The translations under genes and the position numbers were made by a program. From assembly GCA_023052935.1 (NCBI GenBank), contig CM041298.1, forward strand, positions 57,282,217 through 57,346,216: DNA of 64,000 nt, given 5' to 3'. Numbering within the stretch: the stretch's first letter is position 1; every line of letters begins with the position of its first letter. A model generated the notes under the pieces. That model ran no database searches and was not told the origin of the DNA. It saw only the letters and a list, made by a program, of their open reading frames with translations. The stretch is from Piezodorus guildinii (lineage: Eukaryota > Arthropoda > Insecta > Hemiptera > Pentatomidae). Positions 22,166 to 33,417 of this stretch are shown one piece after another.

Positions 22166-22269
22166 AAAACAAATGTTTCTATTGAAACTTAATTTAATTA
22201 TTTCGTTAACAATTTATTTTAGTTTGTAACACTTGAAATGACCGTTTTTATAATCGGAAAGAAAATATA

Positions 22270-23212
22270 AAATTGAAATGAAATCTAAGATATTTTTAAT
22301 TCAAAGTGTTTACCATCATTTCCGATGTACCTCTGCCAACTGCTTGCTTAGGTTTCTATCCCAGATTTGAAAAAAACTTCGGGAGTTGAAAGACATTTCT
22401 TGTTTTGAGTTCCTTAATTCATTCCTGAAGTTTGGCCACATAACCCTGAAACACCCTGTGTAGGTAAGTGAAAGTAAAACCTAATGAGCGATAACTAGCT
22501 TGATGAAATGCGCACAAAAATTACATCCACTTTAATTGATGAGGCGGAAACGGGGTGGCCTTAAACCTCAGCTGAGGCAGAATTATTTATTCTGTTATTT
22601 AAGTTGTGGAACGACCCTGGGGTATGGAGATCCTCCTAGGACACACCCAGCGACTATAAAGTGGGTACCCAAAATTGGAGAAAAATCTGACCGCTGAGGG
22701 TGATCGAGGTCTAATCCTCTCCTTACATATCAGTTAGCTGTGAAACAGTACGAATCTCTATATATACTGCACCCAAGACCCTTTATGATCAGGTACAGGT
22801 TGAAAGAAATTAAAACGTATTTTTAATGTCTAAATCGTTGGTGAAAAAAACTTCCTCACAAAAAGTGTTAGTCGGTAGGGAATAGATCAAGGGCATGTAG
22901 GCAGTGGTAGGACTTCATAGCCCGACACCTTTAATTTATTCACTATCTGCTTTGAAACATGAGTCCGGGCTTCATCATGAAGGAGAATAGTTCTCGGCTG
23001 TTGTTTGATCCAATGATAATGCATTTGGTTAATTTATTGGCAGTATGATACTGAATAATTTGTTTCCCTTTGGTATAAATGAAAAATGGTGGGCCACAGG
23101 CTAGCATACAGATCGCCTGCTTTGGCGAAATGTTATTGGATGCGATCCCACAGAATGGGACTCGAACTACCCACTCTGGATATAATAGGTTGATTACTTG
23201 TAACATTATTTG
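22270..23212 (-). pseudogene. Second mariner-type transposase relic
   Basis: Minus strand. The segment near 22943-23206 contains, in one frame, NQMHYHWIKQQPRTILLHDE followed by ARTHVSKQI. This matches the conserved 'LLHDNARPHV' block around the second catalytic Asp of mariner transposases. The 22270-22450 part gives KTFFKSGIET, SSWQRYIGNDGKHFE, the usual mariner C-terminus. The frame is broken by stops and shifts and is split by a SINE-2 copy. This subfamily differs from the KSAAQTI copies elsewhere in the window. Confidence 0.65.
22540..22800 (+). mobile_element. SINE-2, head-truncated copy
   Basis: SINE-2 body blocks: gcagaattatttattctgtt, ggggtatggagatcctccta, tataaagtgggtacccaaaa, acccaagaccctttatga. 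The tRNA-like head is decayed. Compare the full copy at 51953-52260. Confidence 0.75.
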
Positions 23213-23260
23213 TTCTTTTTGGAAATATTGAAAAAAAAAAAAAGTTATTCATACAAGAAC

Positions 23261-23629
23261 AATTGAGACGTTGATTTCCAAATCTTTCCAAAAAGCGCGA
23301 AAATCTTTCATTACTATATTATTAAACCAACTAATTTGGGTCTTTTTGCCTCAAAATTTATAATTTTTTTTTTACTATAATAATAACTTCATATTAAAGT
23401 TATAAAATGATTTTTTTTAGAATGATTTGGAACGAAAATAAATGCGTAATTAGTAATTTTTAGAAAATGACCGCATTTCTAAATCACGTTTTTTAAGGAC
23501 TTGAAAATTCATTAGATAACATCAAATAGAATATTTAGATAAAACTGAATGATGAGAATACAAATATGTAAAAAAATCAATTTCGTAAAAAATGTCCTTT
23601 AGTACCTTTTGGAAATCAACGTCTCAATT
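23261..23629. mobile_element. MITE of about 370 bp with inverted ends, copy 1
   Basis: It begins aattgagacgttgatttcca and ends tggaaatcaacgtctcaatt, terminal inverted repeats of about 20 bp. The interior is AT-rich and non-coding. A second copy lies at 49361-49752 with the same internal order (ttactatattattaaaccaa; gatttggaacgaaa; gatgagaatacaaatatgt). Confidence 0.8.
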
Positions 23630-23734
23630 GTGTTCTGAAGATAGTTTTTAAATTTTGTTGAAGATATATTCCAGTTAGTTTTGTTTTGTTTTTGTAGAGG
23701 AATCGGCAGTACACTGATGAGTGCTTTACAACTC

Positions 23735-24440
23735 CCAGCACATTACACACAGATCTGTTTGTGATAGTTTGTCATTTGGACTCAGTGGACGCTAAGGCGC
23801 GTATTCCTCTTGAAAACAGGGATTGGAACATTTTCACTTCTTCTTCTATTCCTACCTCTTCAAGCTAAATTAAGTTACTCTTTTAAGCCGCTTCATTTCT
23901 TGGAGTGCTTTGTCTCACTTCTCTCCAATACGCTGCATATACTCCTGATAAGAAATTCCAGGGCGGTCACTCGACCTCCTCTCAGTAGGTTGAGCTTCCA
24001 GAACCTCTCTCTCCTCCTCCACCCGACAAACGTGGCCGAGCCACTTCAACTGTCGGTTCTCCAACAATGTCCTTAGTTCCGCCACCTCTAGATCCTACTC
24101 TATGCGTTCATTCCTCTTCTGGTCTTTCCAGCAGCTCTCCGCAGGAACTTCATCACGGCTGCTGGAACACGGCTAACTTGCTTGTACAGCATAATCCAGC
24201 TTTTGCTTCCATACGTTAGGTTTGGGAGGTATATCGACTTATATATGTGCCTATTAGTATCCTATCGTAGATAGGGTAATAGACCTGTTTGGCTGTCTGT
24301 TACCTATTACCTTTTTGCTACTTCTGAGCCGATCTTCTACCTGTTGCTGATAATTGTCCCCTAATAGGTTAATTCTCGCACTACTTCTAGTACCTCCCCA
24401 TTACATTTTCACGATCGTAATAATTTCTTTTCCTGCTCAT
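23735..24440 (+). mobile_element. Rep-A right-end fragment split by a LINE
   Basis: Diverged Rep-A right part: acacacagatctgtttgtga, catttggactcagtggacgc and gaaaacagggattggaacat up to 23837, continuing after the LINE at 24403 with attttcacgatcgtaataat. Confidence 0.6.
23838..24402 (-). pseudogene. LINE reverse transcriptase fragment, inserted in Rep-A
   Basis: On the minus strand a frame reads LTYGSKSWIMLYKQVSRVPA then AVMKFLRRAAGKTRRGMNA. This is the block after the reverse transcriptase active site of non-LTR elements (normally L-T-Y-G-S-E-S-W ... M-K-F-L-R-R). Both junctions carry the 10-bp direct repeat acattttcac (23828-23837 and 24403-24412). It is 5'-truncated and decayed. Confidence 0.75.
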
Positions 24441-25042
24441 GAATTTAATATGTTTCATAACTGTACAAAGTAAAGCAAAAATAGACTAACTATTCAGCCT
24501 AACCACCACATTGATTTATTTATTTATACACTTAATACTCCGTTTAAAGTTCATACATTGCTTATTAAATATCATGGAAACGGTATGGAGGTATAATTCT
24601 TTCGAAATGTAAACGATGATGGGAAAAATAGTTGAGAAAATACATTAATCTGTCAGGAATATTTTACGAAACACGAGGTCGGTCAACGTTTTCTGGCATT
24701 TTTCCATATTTCTTGTTAAGTATATAGTGCTCTAGTTTTTTTCCATTTAATATAAAATGATTATATATCGATTTATAATTTATCATTTATGTATAACATA
24801 CTAACTAGACATATATCTAATGCTAGTGATTTTCTGGTCTGTACCATAAACCCATTAACGCGAATATTATAATTTACCACGAACCTACACTACTTCAAGG
24901 ACTTTTGTATTATCTACTACAAGATCCTTATATAAAAGAAGGTATATGAAGCATATTTCTATTTCCTAGGTCTTTATGATTCATATGATTTATTTTATTT
25001 TGACTCTAAATTAATGCTCTTCAACTTTATTTCTTACTCATT
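24441..25042. other. No feature recognised
   Basis: AT-rich, unique-looking sequence. No gene or repeat is seen. Confidence 0.5.
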
Positions 25043-25044
25043 TG

Positions 25045-25312
25045 TTTATTCATTTAACGTCACTTTATGCTACTGGGGCTAATTAGGTGATGCTGCAATG
25101 GGAGTCCTAAATTTTGCTTAATCAGGTTTAATTGGAATAAGGATCTTTAACGAGTACTTGACACCTCACAAGAACAGAACCACCACTTTACGTCACCTCA
25201 GCAGGAAGGCATTAACAAGGATTTACGCTCTTTAAAAAAAAACCCAGTGCCACTTGCCAGGTTTGAACTCGTGACATAGGCATAGAAGGGTATTATGCTA
25301 TCCTTTATACCA
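25045..25312 (-). mobile_element. SINE-1, diverged copy
   Basis: Minus orientation: tttattcatttaacgtcact, tgctactggggctaattagg, gtcctaaattttgcttaatc, taacgagtacttgacacctc, ggcattaacaaggatttacg and a decayed head with ccaggtttgaactcgtgac as B box. Confidence 0.75.
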
Positions 25313-25940
25313 CAGGTGACCCCTTCTTCTTCTCGTCAGTCGTATCCTCCCCTACCTGACCCAATCAGCTCCTATCCTGGAACAGCTGCCCACACCTTCT
25401 CTACTCCATGTCTCTCCTTTGTAGAGCTACCTAAAATGCCACCTTATCATGTCTTCCTTGGTCTTCCTCTAGCAATAAAATAAAATAACCTATATTACTA
25501 ACTTATTTTGTTATAACCTGGTTTATAATGTTACTTTCGGTGCTATGGTTTATTAAATATTTTATTTAGGCATATATAAACTATAACGTAATCAAATGTA
25601 TTGCTGTAAAAAAATACCAAGAATACAATTTTTCAACTTATATATATGTTTCAAGGTCCAACTAATTTATGTCCAATTAATTTAGTCTCGTAAATTGGCC
25701 TGTGACGGAGAGTGATAATTCTTGTTCAAAAACGAAAAATATTAGGAACCTGAATTTGAATATTTAACGTTGGTTGTAACAACCTTAAACATAAACTAAG
25801 TGACTTTAAGAGATGTTGCAGCAAATTTCTTTTTTATTTAGAAGGCTGTTATGTTCCACTACACGGAAAGTACAGAAAAAGGTGATAAGTGTTTATTACA
25901 AGCAATAATTTATATAGTTATAATTAATAATACATATGAA
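25313..25940. other. No feature recognised
   Basis: It starts with a pyrimidine-rich patch (25320-25470) with a short open frame of no recognisable family, then AT-rich sequence. Confidence 0.4.
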
Positions 25941-25941
25941 C

Positions 25942-26722
25942 AATCTGGTGAAGAACGTGTGTTTTATCAAATAATCTATTATATTTTTACCTGCAAAAAT
26001 CAGTTAGTTTTATCGGCTTTTCATCACTCTCCATTACCCTTTACAAATCCGTGTATCAGATAATATTTTTCTAAAATCTTTAGCTATCCAACGGTATATT
26101 ATACATCTATATTACTATTCTTGTGTTCGAAAACACAAAAAATGCATTAAAAAATATGTTTGCACTTTTCCCCTTTTTTCGTTTATTAAATTCGCTCAAC
26201 TTTTATATTTAGCCGTTATTTATCTATGCTAATAAGATGATGTACCTAATTTTTTGAAATATACAAAATTAAATGTACTTTAGAGGAAGAAATTTTAAAA
26301 TATCTGCATTTAAGCTCTGTCAGACTATTTTAATTAGAATGAAACTATAGAATGATATTAAAGCCTATTTAATTTTACATCAATATATAAAGTTTAATCA
26401 AAATCGTTTTGGCCGTTTTTGAGGAAATCGTAAAACGTTACAAAATACATGGTATAAATTAGATCTTCCGGTCAGCTGATTTTGATGAAATAGTTTCTGT
26501 AATAGGCGTATAGTTGTCTTAAATATGAAATTTCAGTTTCATAGGACTTTTCGTTGTCGCCCGGGAGTTACCACACACACAGACCCTTTTTCGGGACTTG
26601 GTTATTTGGACTCAGGAAACCCTAAAAAGTGTATTTCCGTCGAAAACTGGAATTCGAAAATTTTCTCGATCGCAATACTTTCCCTTACTTATATTTTTAT
26701 ATACAGGTAAGTGAAAGTAATA
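25942..26722 (+). mobile_element. Rep-A copy, left end eroded
   Basis: From a decayed left end (caatctggtgaagaacgtgt) through tcatcactctccattaccct and tgaaatttcagtttcatagg to taggaaaccc, gatcgcaatactttccctta and ggtaagtgaaagtaa at the right end. Confidence 0.75.
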
Positions 26723-26879
26723 AATTATTTTAATTTTGAAGAAATTTTGTTGAATGTACATACCTGATTTTCATATTTTTTTTCTAGCTAGTTTTACTAT
26801 TAAAAGAGTAATACATAGAGTTTGTTTACAAGCATTGACAGAGAAAAAAAGCCTTTCAAGATGTCACTTGCTAAATAAA
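26723..26879. other. No feature recognised
   Basis: AT-rich spacer, open in the same frame as the GC-rich patch that follows. Confidence 0.35.
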
Positions 26880-27160
26880 AACGATATTTCGCCACCGTTC
26901 ATCCTTGGCAATCCCAACGGACATGGGCGCTCTAGATTCGCGAAGAAGCCATCCTCCGAAGTGCCCTCCTCTTCTAATAATATCCGGAGGTTGCTCCAGA
27001 TCGCCCTGTCAAAACAACGGAGGAACACTCCCCCCTCCCGACGTCGAGGGGTTACACCTCAGACCTCAAGGAGACCTCAGACCAGGGCAGTTCGTAGTCG
27101 ACCTCTCACTAGGCACCCTAACGTCATGTCTCGCCCCATCTGGCAGGTAACAGTACTTTG
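26880..27160 (+). other. GC-rich coding-like patch, unrecognised
   Basis: It stands out by composition and by two overlapping open frames (26754-27170 and 26905-27150). The longer is rich in Arg, Pro and Ser (for example RRLLQIALSKQRRNTPPSRR). A good splice-donor-like ggcaggtaacag closes it at about 27148. It could be the start of a retroelement coding region or a basic-rich exon. No domain is visible. Confidence 0.35.
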
Positions 27161-27620
27161 TAACTTCTAGCATCTATAAACGTTTCTGTTTGGAATTCCT
27201 TCTTATGTATTTATTTGTTCTTGGGAAGTGGTATGTTTAGATTTCGAGAACAAGGGTTTGGTATTTGGATAAACAAGTGATTGGATTTGTTAGCATTCCT
27301 GCTCCTTTGATAAGAAACAAGACTTGGAAGAACCGATTAAACGGTTTGGAAATGTGATTCCAAGTGTCTCATAACCAACCATGAAATAACTCTGCAATAA
27401 AAAACAAATTTTATAGATTGTTTTTTGGTGTATAAGTTAACATTTCAGGTTTTTTACTGTTAAACATTTCACGGTTTTAATTTCAGAACAGTCACAAACA
27501 CGCATACATACACATATTTTATATAACAAAAGGAATTAATTTTAATTTATAATTTACAAAATATTATATTTTCATATTTATTTATGTATATTAATATCAT
27601 AAAAATATTTTTTTACAGTA

Positions 27621-27655
27621 ACTTGAGGAGACCGATTACCTAGAGACCGAAACGT
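27621..27655 (+). ncRNA. Degenerate hammerhead-like Penelope-type motif
   Basis: CTTGAGGA, GACC, a 12-base loop, GACC/GAAACGT. The 3' half (ccgaaacgt) is the typical terminus motif, but the 5' core is altered and helix II does not pair well (gacc facing gacc). It is a relic at best. Confidence 0.35.
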
Positions 27656-27660
27656 AAATT

Positions 27661-27978
27661 ATGAAACAAAATTAATTTCTTTTGGCTTGGCAAAAATATA
27701 TCTTACAATGTGATATTTTTTTTTTTTTATCTAATGTCATAAAAAGAAAATATGGACTGTTTCTAAATCTATGTATGGTTTTCTTGTCCCTTGTACGTGT
27801 TGTGGTTACCTTGTACTGCAATTTACTACCCCTCTTTAGGATTTTAAATTTCTATTTCGAAGTTAAATTACCTGACTATAAATTCATATAGATTTATGAA
27901 TTTACTATTCAACCGAAATCGGAACATCAGATGCTGAAGAGTTAGGACATTAGTGCAATTTATCTTTGAAACGCCTTA

Positions 27979-28015
<37 letters not shown>

Positions 28016-28984
28016 ATATATATATTTATTAATTTTTTTTTTAATGAGCTATATTAAAATTTTTTCGATATGAGCAACGGTAATAATGATACGATACCAC
28101 ATTCTTACAATGTTTACAAAAGAATAAAGGTAAAGTCAAATTACATAAAAATATAAAATATAATAAGTACATATAATAAATAAATAACCTATAATTAAGA
28201 TTAATACAAAGACTCTAGTATTAGCATGGTTCTTTGCTTGGAAAGATTTTCTGTCATTTTCAAATTATGAATTTTCGTGTTTTTATTTTAATATTTTTCA
28301 GTTAAAATTTTTATTTTTACACTATAGTTAAAAAACTTTTTTTTTTAGAAAGATTTTATTTTTATTTTTCATATTTTCGTTCTATTCCACATTATAGACC
28401 TTTATGTAATAATTTCCAATATAAGGTACAGCGATCATCTTTCGCCACACATTTAAAACTAATTAATTAGTTTATATTAATTTACTAAACTAATCAAAAT
28501 ATAACGACGGTTTAAAGAAAATAAAGTAGTATGCACAAGATAAGGAAATAACAATAGACTTATAGACGAATCACAGGTAAATCAGATTTAACAATGAAAT
28601 AGAAGAGAAAAAGGAAGATGAGAAACAGTGCTTGAAACTATAGAATATTTTAATAAAGAGAATCAATATGAATAGGATAATAATGAAAATATCCTGATAT
28701 TAACAAAAATGTGTAAATTTTTATGTGACTAATATAAACTAGATAATATTTGATTTCTTTTTACAATACAGTACAAAAAAAAACCGAAGCTTTCTGAATT
28801 TACCTTTCTTCGAATTTTCAATATATTACTCAAACTTATATTGTTTATCAAGTAAACATTTTCGAATTTCTAGTTTCCTTCATAAGGAGATTAATTTTAT
28901 TAAGTTAAAAAAATAAATAAATCCTACTACTACAACCTAGAAAAGGTTTCTGATTTAGTGCGTATAATTCTTATCGCATTGTTT
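27661..28984. other. AT-rich tract with an AT microsatellite
   Basis: An (AT)n microsatellite at about 27977-28024 with one interruption. Otherwise AT-rich sequence with no supported gene or repeat. Confidence 0.6.
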
Positions 28985-29195
28985 CTTGGCCTATGTCTAT
29001 GGAAGAAGGTGACATTATACTCATGGTTTTTCACCCTATTTTTGGGTTACTCACTTTATAGAGGCTAGGTGAGACTCGGGAGTGTCACCAGGACTGAAAT
29101 ATCGGAGTAAACATTTACCCTGCCTCAGACGGTTTTGAACCCAGATCCTCAGTAGTCCAGTATCCTATACCCAGTGCTACCCACTTCGCTTAGTA
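28985..29195 (-). mobile_element. SINE-2, diverged copy
   Basis: Minus orientation. The tail side shows ttttgggttactcactttat, agaggctaggtgagactcgg and aaccgtct-type decayed B box (tttgaacccagatcc). The head reads into cagtgctacccacttcgct. Confidence 0.65.
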
Positions 29196-29467
29196 AGTGA
29201 ATTATTTTTAAATAAGGTTTAATTTAAACTATAACCGTATTATATAACTGAGGTTATTATATTGAATAAAAAATGTTTAATCTCAGTAAAAAGAAAAGGA
29301 AAAAAGCATCATTTAAAACAAAAAAAAAAAAAAAAAATTTCGTACCGACGTCCGTGTTTTCACAAAGATTATATTTAATTGATTATACCTTTCGCACATA
29401 TACACTCATATTTATGAAGATACACTAAAAATACACAGTTTTTCCAAATCGTCATAATGATTATAAT
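29196..29467. other. No feature recognised
   Basis: AT-rich sequence with an A-tract at about 29320-29337. Confidence 0.5.
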
Positions 29468-29791
29468 TATATGAGAGAAGTTGGTTGAGGGTGCAGTCAA
29501 TTTAACACACAATTAAGCGTAAACTTAATTTATTGGTGCCGACGTTTCGGCCTAAATTATAGGCCTTCTTTAGGGTGGTTGTGTGAGCTGAGAAGGCGTC
29601 AGTCAACAACAACGGGATAATCAAGCAAGGGATAAGCATTATCCCATTGTTGTTGACTGACGCCTTCTCAGCTCACACAACCACCCTGAAGAAGGCCTAT
29701 AATTTAGGCCGAAACGTCGGCAATAATAAATTAAGTTTACGCTTAATTGTGTGTTAAATTGACTGCACCTTGAACCAACTTCTCTCATATA
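29468..29791. repeat. Large near-perfect inverted repeat with hammerhead-like cores
   Basis: Arms 29468-29621 and 29638-29791 (154 bp each) are inverted copies with only a few differences, around a 16-base spacer. Each arm contains, on the outward-reading strand, ccctgaagaaggcc...ggccgaaacgtcgg (left arm with ctaaagaagg). The arrangement of two terminal repeats in inverted orientation is typical of Penelope-like elements, whose terminal repeats carry hammerhead motifs. The RNA of either strand would form a long hairpin. Confidence 0.8.
29686..29718 (+). ncRNA. Hammerhead-like motif, best-preserved core
   Basis: CTGAAGA (29686-29692) fits the core CTGANGA. One extra A follows, then helix II GGCCT/AGGCC (29694-29698 with 29706-29710) closed by ataattt. 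Then GAAAC (29711-29715) and GTC (29716-29718) as the possible cleavage triplet across a minimal helix III. The extra base before helix II departs from the classical fold, so activity is uncertain. Confidence 0.55.
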
Positions 29792-29824
29792 TACACACAG
29801 TCAGCCATTGTCACTTCATGATTA

Positions 29825-30191
29825 TAATTATAATCAACAGAGAATCGAATTTTCTACTAAACAAAAAAGTAATCATTCAAATCGATTCAAAACTAGCAAA
29901 GATATAGGCGTTTTAAACTTAGGAGTGGTGATATACCATTTTCCTTTGATTAATTTATCGCTTTTCATATTAGTTTATTGCCTGTAAACAGCTATATTAA
30001 TTGTTATTCAGTAACATAATTGTTTGGAAATAAAAAAATTACAATTCAGGCAGTCACAGGGACTGTTGATAGAAGTGAAAACTTTTTTAAATTCTCGATT
30101 TGCGCTGGAATTTCGTTGGAAAGAATCTTTAAGTATGTCATCGTCATCTGAGTGTGGTTGTAGACTGTATAAGTCGGTAGTACACATAGCA

Positions 30192-30193
<2 letters not shown>
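29825..30193 (+). repeat. Rep-C copy, longest version
   Basis: Contains gaattttctactaaacaaaa, tagcaaagatataggcgttt, tggtgatataccattttcct, tttattgcctgtaaacagct, then an extension absent from the other copies (about 30050-30190) before a T-tract of 50 bases at 30194-30243. Confidence 0.55.

Positions 30194-30243
<50 letters not shown>
30194..30243. repeat. Uninterrupted 50-base T-tract
   Basis: Fifty consecutive T. It could be the reverse-transcribed poly(A) of a minus-strand retroinsertion, but no LINE or SINE body that I recognise starts after it. Confidence 0.9.
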
Positions 30244-30246
<3 letters not shown>

Positions 30247-30491
30247 GTCCTGCCATTTGTATCAAGGAAATTCAGATATTAAGGAATAAGCTTTATAGTT
30301 GTTTCACAGAGATAACCTCAGTTTCTCTCCCAAGTAAACAAAAACATACGTTTTAATTATTAATGAAATATACATTGCGCTCAATTGAAATCTATATTAT
30401 AAAAATTAATTTAATTTTCAATTGTCATATTTCTATGCTTATGCGATCAAGATATTCTTTTCTCATCATTGTCGTAATTGCTCTTTTGTTT

Positions 30492-30953
30492 GAATATTTG
30501 TTCAATAAATATTAGGCCGTTTTACAAAAGAAATTCTTGGATATATTTTTTTAAAACAATTTATTTAATCCAATCATCGCAACGTTTCAGCCTCTAGGGC
30601 CATTCTCAAGCTTCATGCATATCCATCTTAATTATCATTTCATTTCACCGCTTTTCAGCAGCGTCGTCATAATTTTTTTTAAAATATCATTTTTCAAAAA
30701 ACTCAACAGTTTTCGGCCGTCTTATAGGTGTTCTCGTGCGCGACTTATTTTTGATTGATATTTTTAAAAAAATTATGACGACGCTGCTGAAAAGCGGTGA
30801 AATGAAATGATAATTAAGATGGATATGCATGAAGCTTGAGAATGGCCCTAGAGGCTGAAACGTTGCGATGACTAGATTAAATAAATTGTTTAAAAAAAAT
30901 ATATCCAAGAATTTCTTTTGTAAAACGGCCTAATATTTATTGAACAGATATTC
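30492..30953. repeat. Large inverted repeat, 197-bp arms
   Basis: Arms 30492-30688 and 30757-30953 are inverted copies with very few differences, spaced by 68 bases. Reading outward, each arm contains gaatggccctagaggctgaa followed by acgttgcgatg. This has the shape of a Penelope-type terminus (helix with GGCC/GGCT, then GAAACGTT), but the 5' core reads CTTGAGA rather than CTGANGA. It is probably a second, more decayed Penelope-like pair of inverted terminal repeats. Confidence 0.75.
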
Positions 30954-32483
30954 TTTTCGATTTCGCTTTACTACGATTTAAATATTGACAGTAAGATCAT
31001 CATGAGTTTTCTTCGTATGTCTGAATGTTTTCATGCAAAGTAATATTTTAATAATATTTACAAATATCGATATTTTAGAGTCAAGAGAATTAAGATATTC
31101 ATTATATTAACTTCATATTCAGTAAGAGGCAAGTTCTAAGACATAGTTTATCTACCATGTCTTTAGTCATTCATTTGCAACTGGTTTTAATTCAATTAAA
31201 TACTGAAATAAAGTATTATAAATATCGATATTTTGTGCCGATATTACACTAGTATCGATAACGTCCCCGGAAATTGATATCGTTATCCTATCTCTAACAG
31301 GCAAGAGTACTTAGAGCGCATGTGCTAGTCTAGAGCATGTTGGTGACGTTACCATGGTTACGAAATCAAAGCTTTTACCCCTGCCAAAAATCGCATGACG
31401 CGCCTAAACAAGTTTTCACTTCAAAAACGATCGTGTTACAATTTGTAGCGTTTTTATAAATGTTTAGAACTATTTAGAAATGAACTGAACCATAGTGTAC
31501 TCCTTATATTCAACACAATTATTTTATCATTCTTCACCATCTTAAAAAAATATATATGTTTACTGTATAAAATTTCAAATTCCAACTAATTGTAGATCAT
31601 GGGACATTTTAAACCTTGAGCTTCTGCTGTCATCTTTCATAAAAAAAAAAAAATATTAAAATAGTATATTCAATTGACTATTAATGTCTATTATTATTTT
31701 TATGTTAAATAATAAAAGTCCCTGATTAACATTTTTAATGAATGGACCTCTAAGAATAAGTTTTCAAATGAGCAGAAAATCAGCGAGAATGACTCAGCCA
31801 CCAAGCGCAACTATTTAAAGAAAGAGAAAACCGAAATAGAATATCCCAATAACTTACTTTTTTTTCACACAACGCCTGAGTTGAAAAGCTATTCTTTGAC
31901 TTTGAGAATAAACAAAACAGAAAAAAAAAATCTAAGGAAAATACAGCCTCTGTTTTGTAGTTTTATAGTTAATGGTCACTTAGATTTGTTTAGTCAAGGT
32001 TTTTTCGAGGGTGAAGGGTGGAAAGAGTGGGGAGAGGAAATTTATATACAGAAACATTCTGTAAAAAGCTAATGTAAAGAAATTCTATTATCCAAATAAA
32101 ATAAAACATTTTTCAAAACTTGTGAATTACTACGTAATTTTAAATCATGTATTAAACCGTAATTAATGAATAAATTTAATGAACCATTGGACTAAAGGTT
32201 ATCGTATTTTTCGACTCTGAAGTGCTTTTAGTACAGTTTGGGATACATTATTATTGACTCAACTAATCAAATTGCCAATCACACAAAAACGGTCCTTTTT
32301 ATTGTACAAAAATTTACCTCTAACACTTCATCTGTTCGTGGCAAAGAACTGTGAATATTCAATGCTGTAGTGTGGTTCAACATCCTCGCTCAACCACCAG
32401 GCTTATTACCAACCCCGTGAAGGTTGCTTATTTTTTAGAAGTTGTTAGGCACCAGTACCGATTCTCGAATGTTATAATAGACA
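30954..32483. other. No gene recognised; one GC-richer patch
   Basis: Mostly AT-rich. Bases 31290-31440 are richer in CpG and contain tgacgttaccatggttacg, which has some likeness to an RFX X-box. This is too little to call a promoter. The rest shows no repeat or coding signal. Confidence 0.4.
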
Positions 32484-32550
32484 AAAACCTGATGCCCGTA
32501 ACACACTACTTTCACTTACCTCCGTTGTTAACTCAATTAAAAATCGCTGA
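32484..32550 (+). mobile_element. Rep-A left-end fragment
   Basis: Reads acctgatgcccgtaacacac then tactttcacttacctccgtt, the Rep-A left end, and breaks off after about 65 bases. Confidence 0.6.
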
Positions 32551-32739
32551 AAATTATTACACAATGATTTATTTTTCCAAATAACAATATTAGTTATAAC
32601 TGTATATATAGGCAATTAAGTAATATGAAAAGTAATAAATATCATAACACTATTGCTAGTTTCAAAGTTCTTTTTGTCGAAAATTTAATTCTCTATTTTT
32701 GGTATTTATTTATTTATTAATTAGGAGAAACGGACGTTT

Positions 32740-33385
32740 TTTTATTCGTTATTCGGATTATACGCATCTTGAAACGTAAGCCCTCAACTTTTGAGGAGGG
32801 GTAATTTTTATTTTTTTTTTTTTTGTCGATTAAAAGGTTTATTATTGAGAAAAAAACAGGGCTGCGTTATTATCTCCTTTTCTTATCGTTCGGTTTCATT
32901 CAAATAAAATTTCCTGATTCCAGAACGACCTTAAATTTTATCTTTATTATCAATAATAACGGAGATTTTTGGTGGAATTACATCTATCATAATTTTTTAC
33001 TTAAATATAAATATAGATTTTTTTTTAATTTACCGCGCTTTACAGATTCTAAAACTTTATAAATATTTTTCTCCATCTTAAAAAAAAAACTGAGTATAGG
33101 CGTAATTGCGAGTGGAATTTCAATTTTTTTTCTTCTTTCTCTTTTTTTATAATTATTCGTGTTTTTTTTTTTTTTTGGAAAAACACTAATTTTTTTTTCT
33201 CTATCTTCGAAAATAACGTAGTTACAAGTGTATATTTGGCGAGATTTCAATTTTTAAAATTGAACGCATCTAAAATAAATAAAATCCACCCTTTTTGAAA
33301 CGTAAGCCCTCAAATTTGAGGGGGGTTATTTTTTGGTCGATTACAAAGGTTCATTACTGAAAATAATAAACTCCCCCCAAAAAAA

Positions 33386-33417
<32 letters not shown>

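Larger units (their letters stand above)
20970..22215 (-). mobile_element. Rep-A copy carrying a palindromic MITE and a SINE
   Basis: Minus-orientation Rep-A with the usual blocks from tactttcacttaactatata to aatttaattatttcgttaac. The last roughly 60 bases of the left end are missing. It is interrupted at 21697-21841 by a 145-bp palindrome and at 21884-22165 by SINE-1. Removing both restores normal Rep-A order. Confidence 0.8.

Noticed and set aside
22943..23206. Open minus-strand frame MLQVINLLYPEWV... as a protein
   Set aside because: The conserved transposase motif (LLHDEARTHV) is in another frame of the same strand, so the long frame is out of phase.
30024..30356. Open frame running through the T-tract (poly-Phe)
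   Set aside because: An artefact of the 50-base T-tract between Rep-C and unique sequence.
31300..31440. Promoter with RFX X-box-like gttaccatggttac
   Set aside because: The right half does not fit the X-box consensus, and no gene starts nearby.
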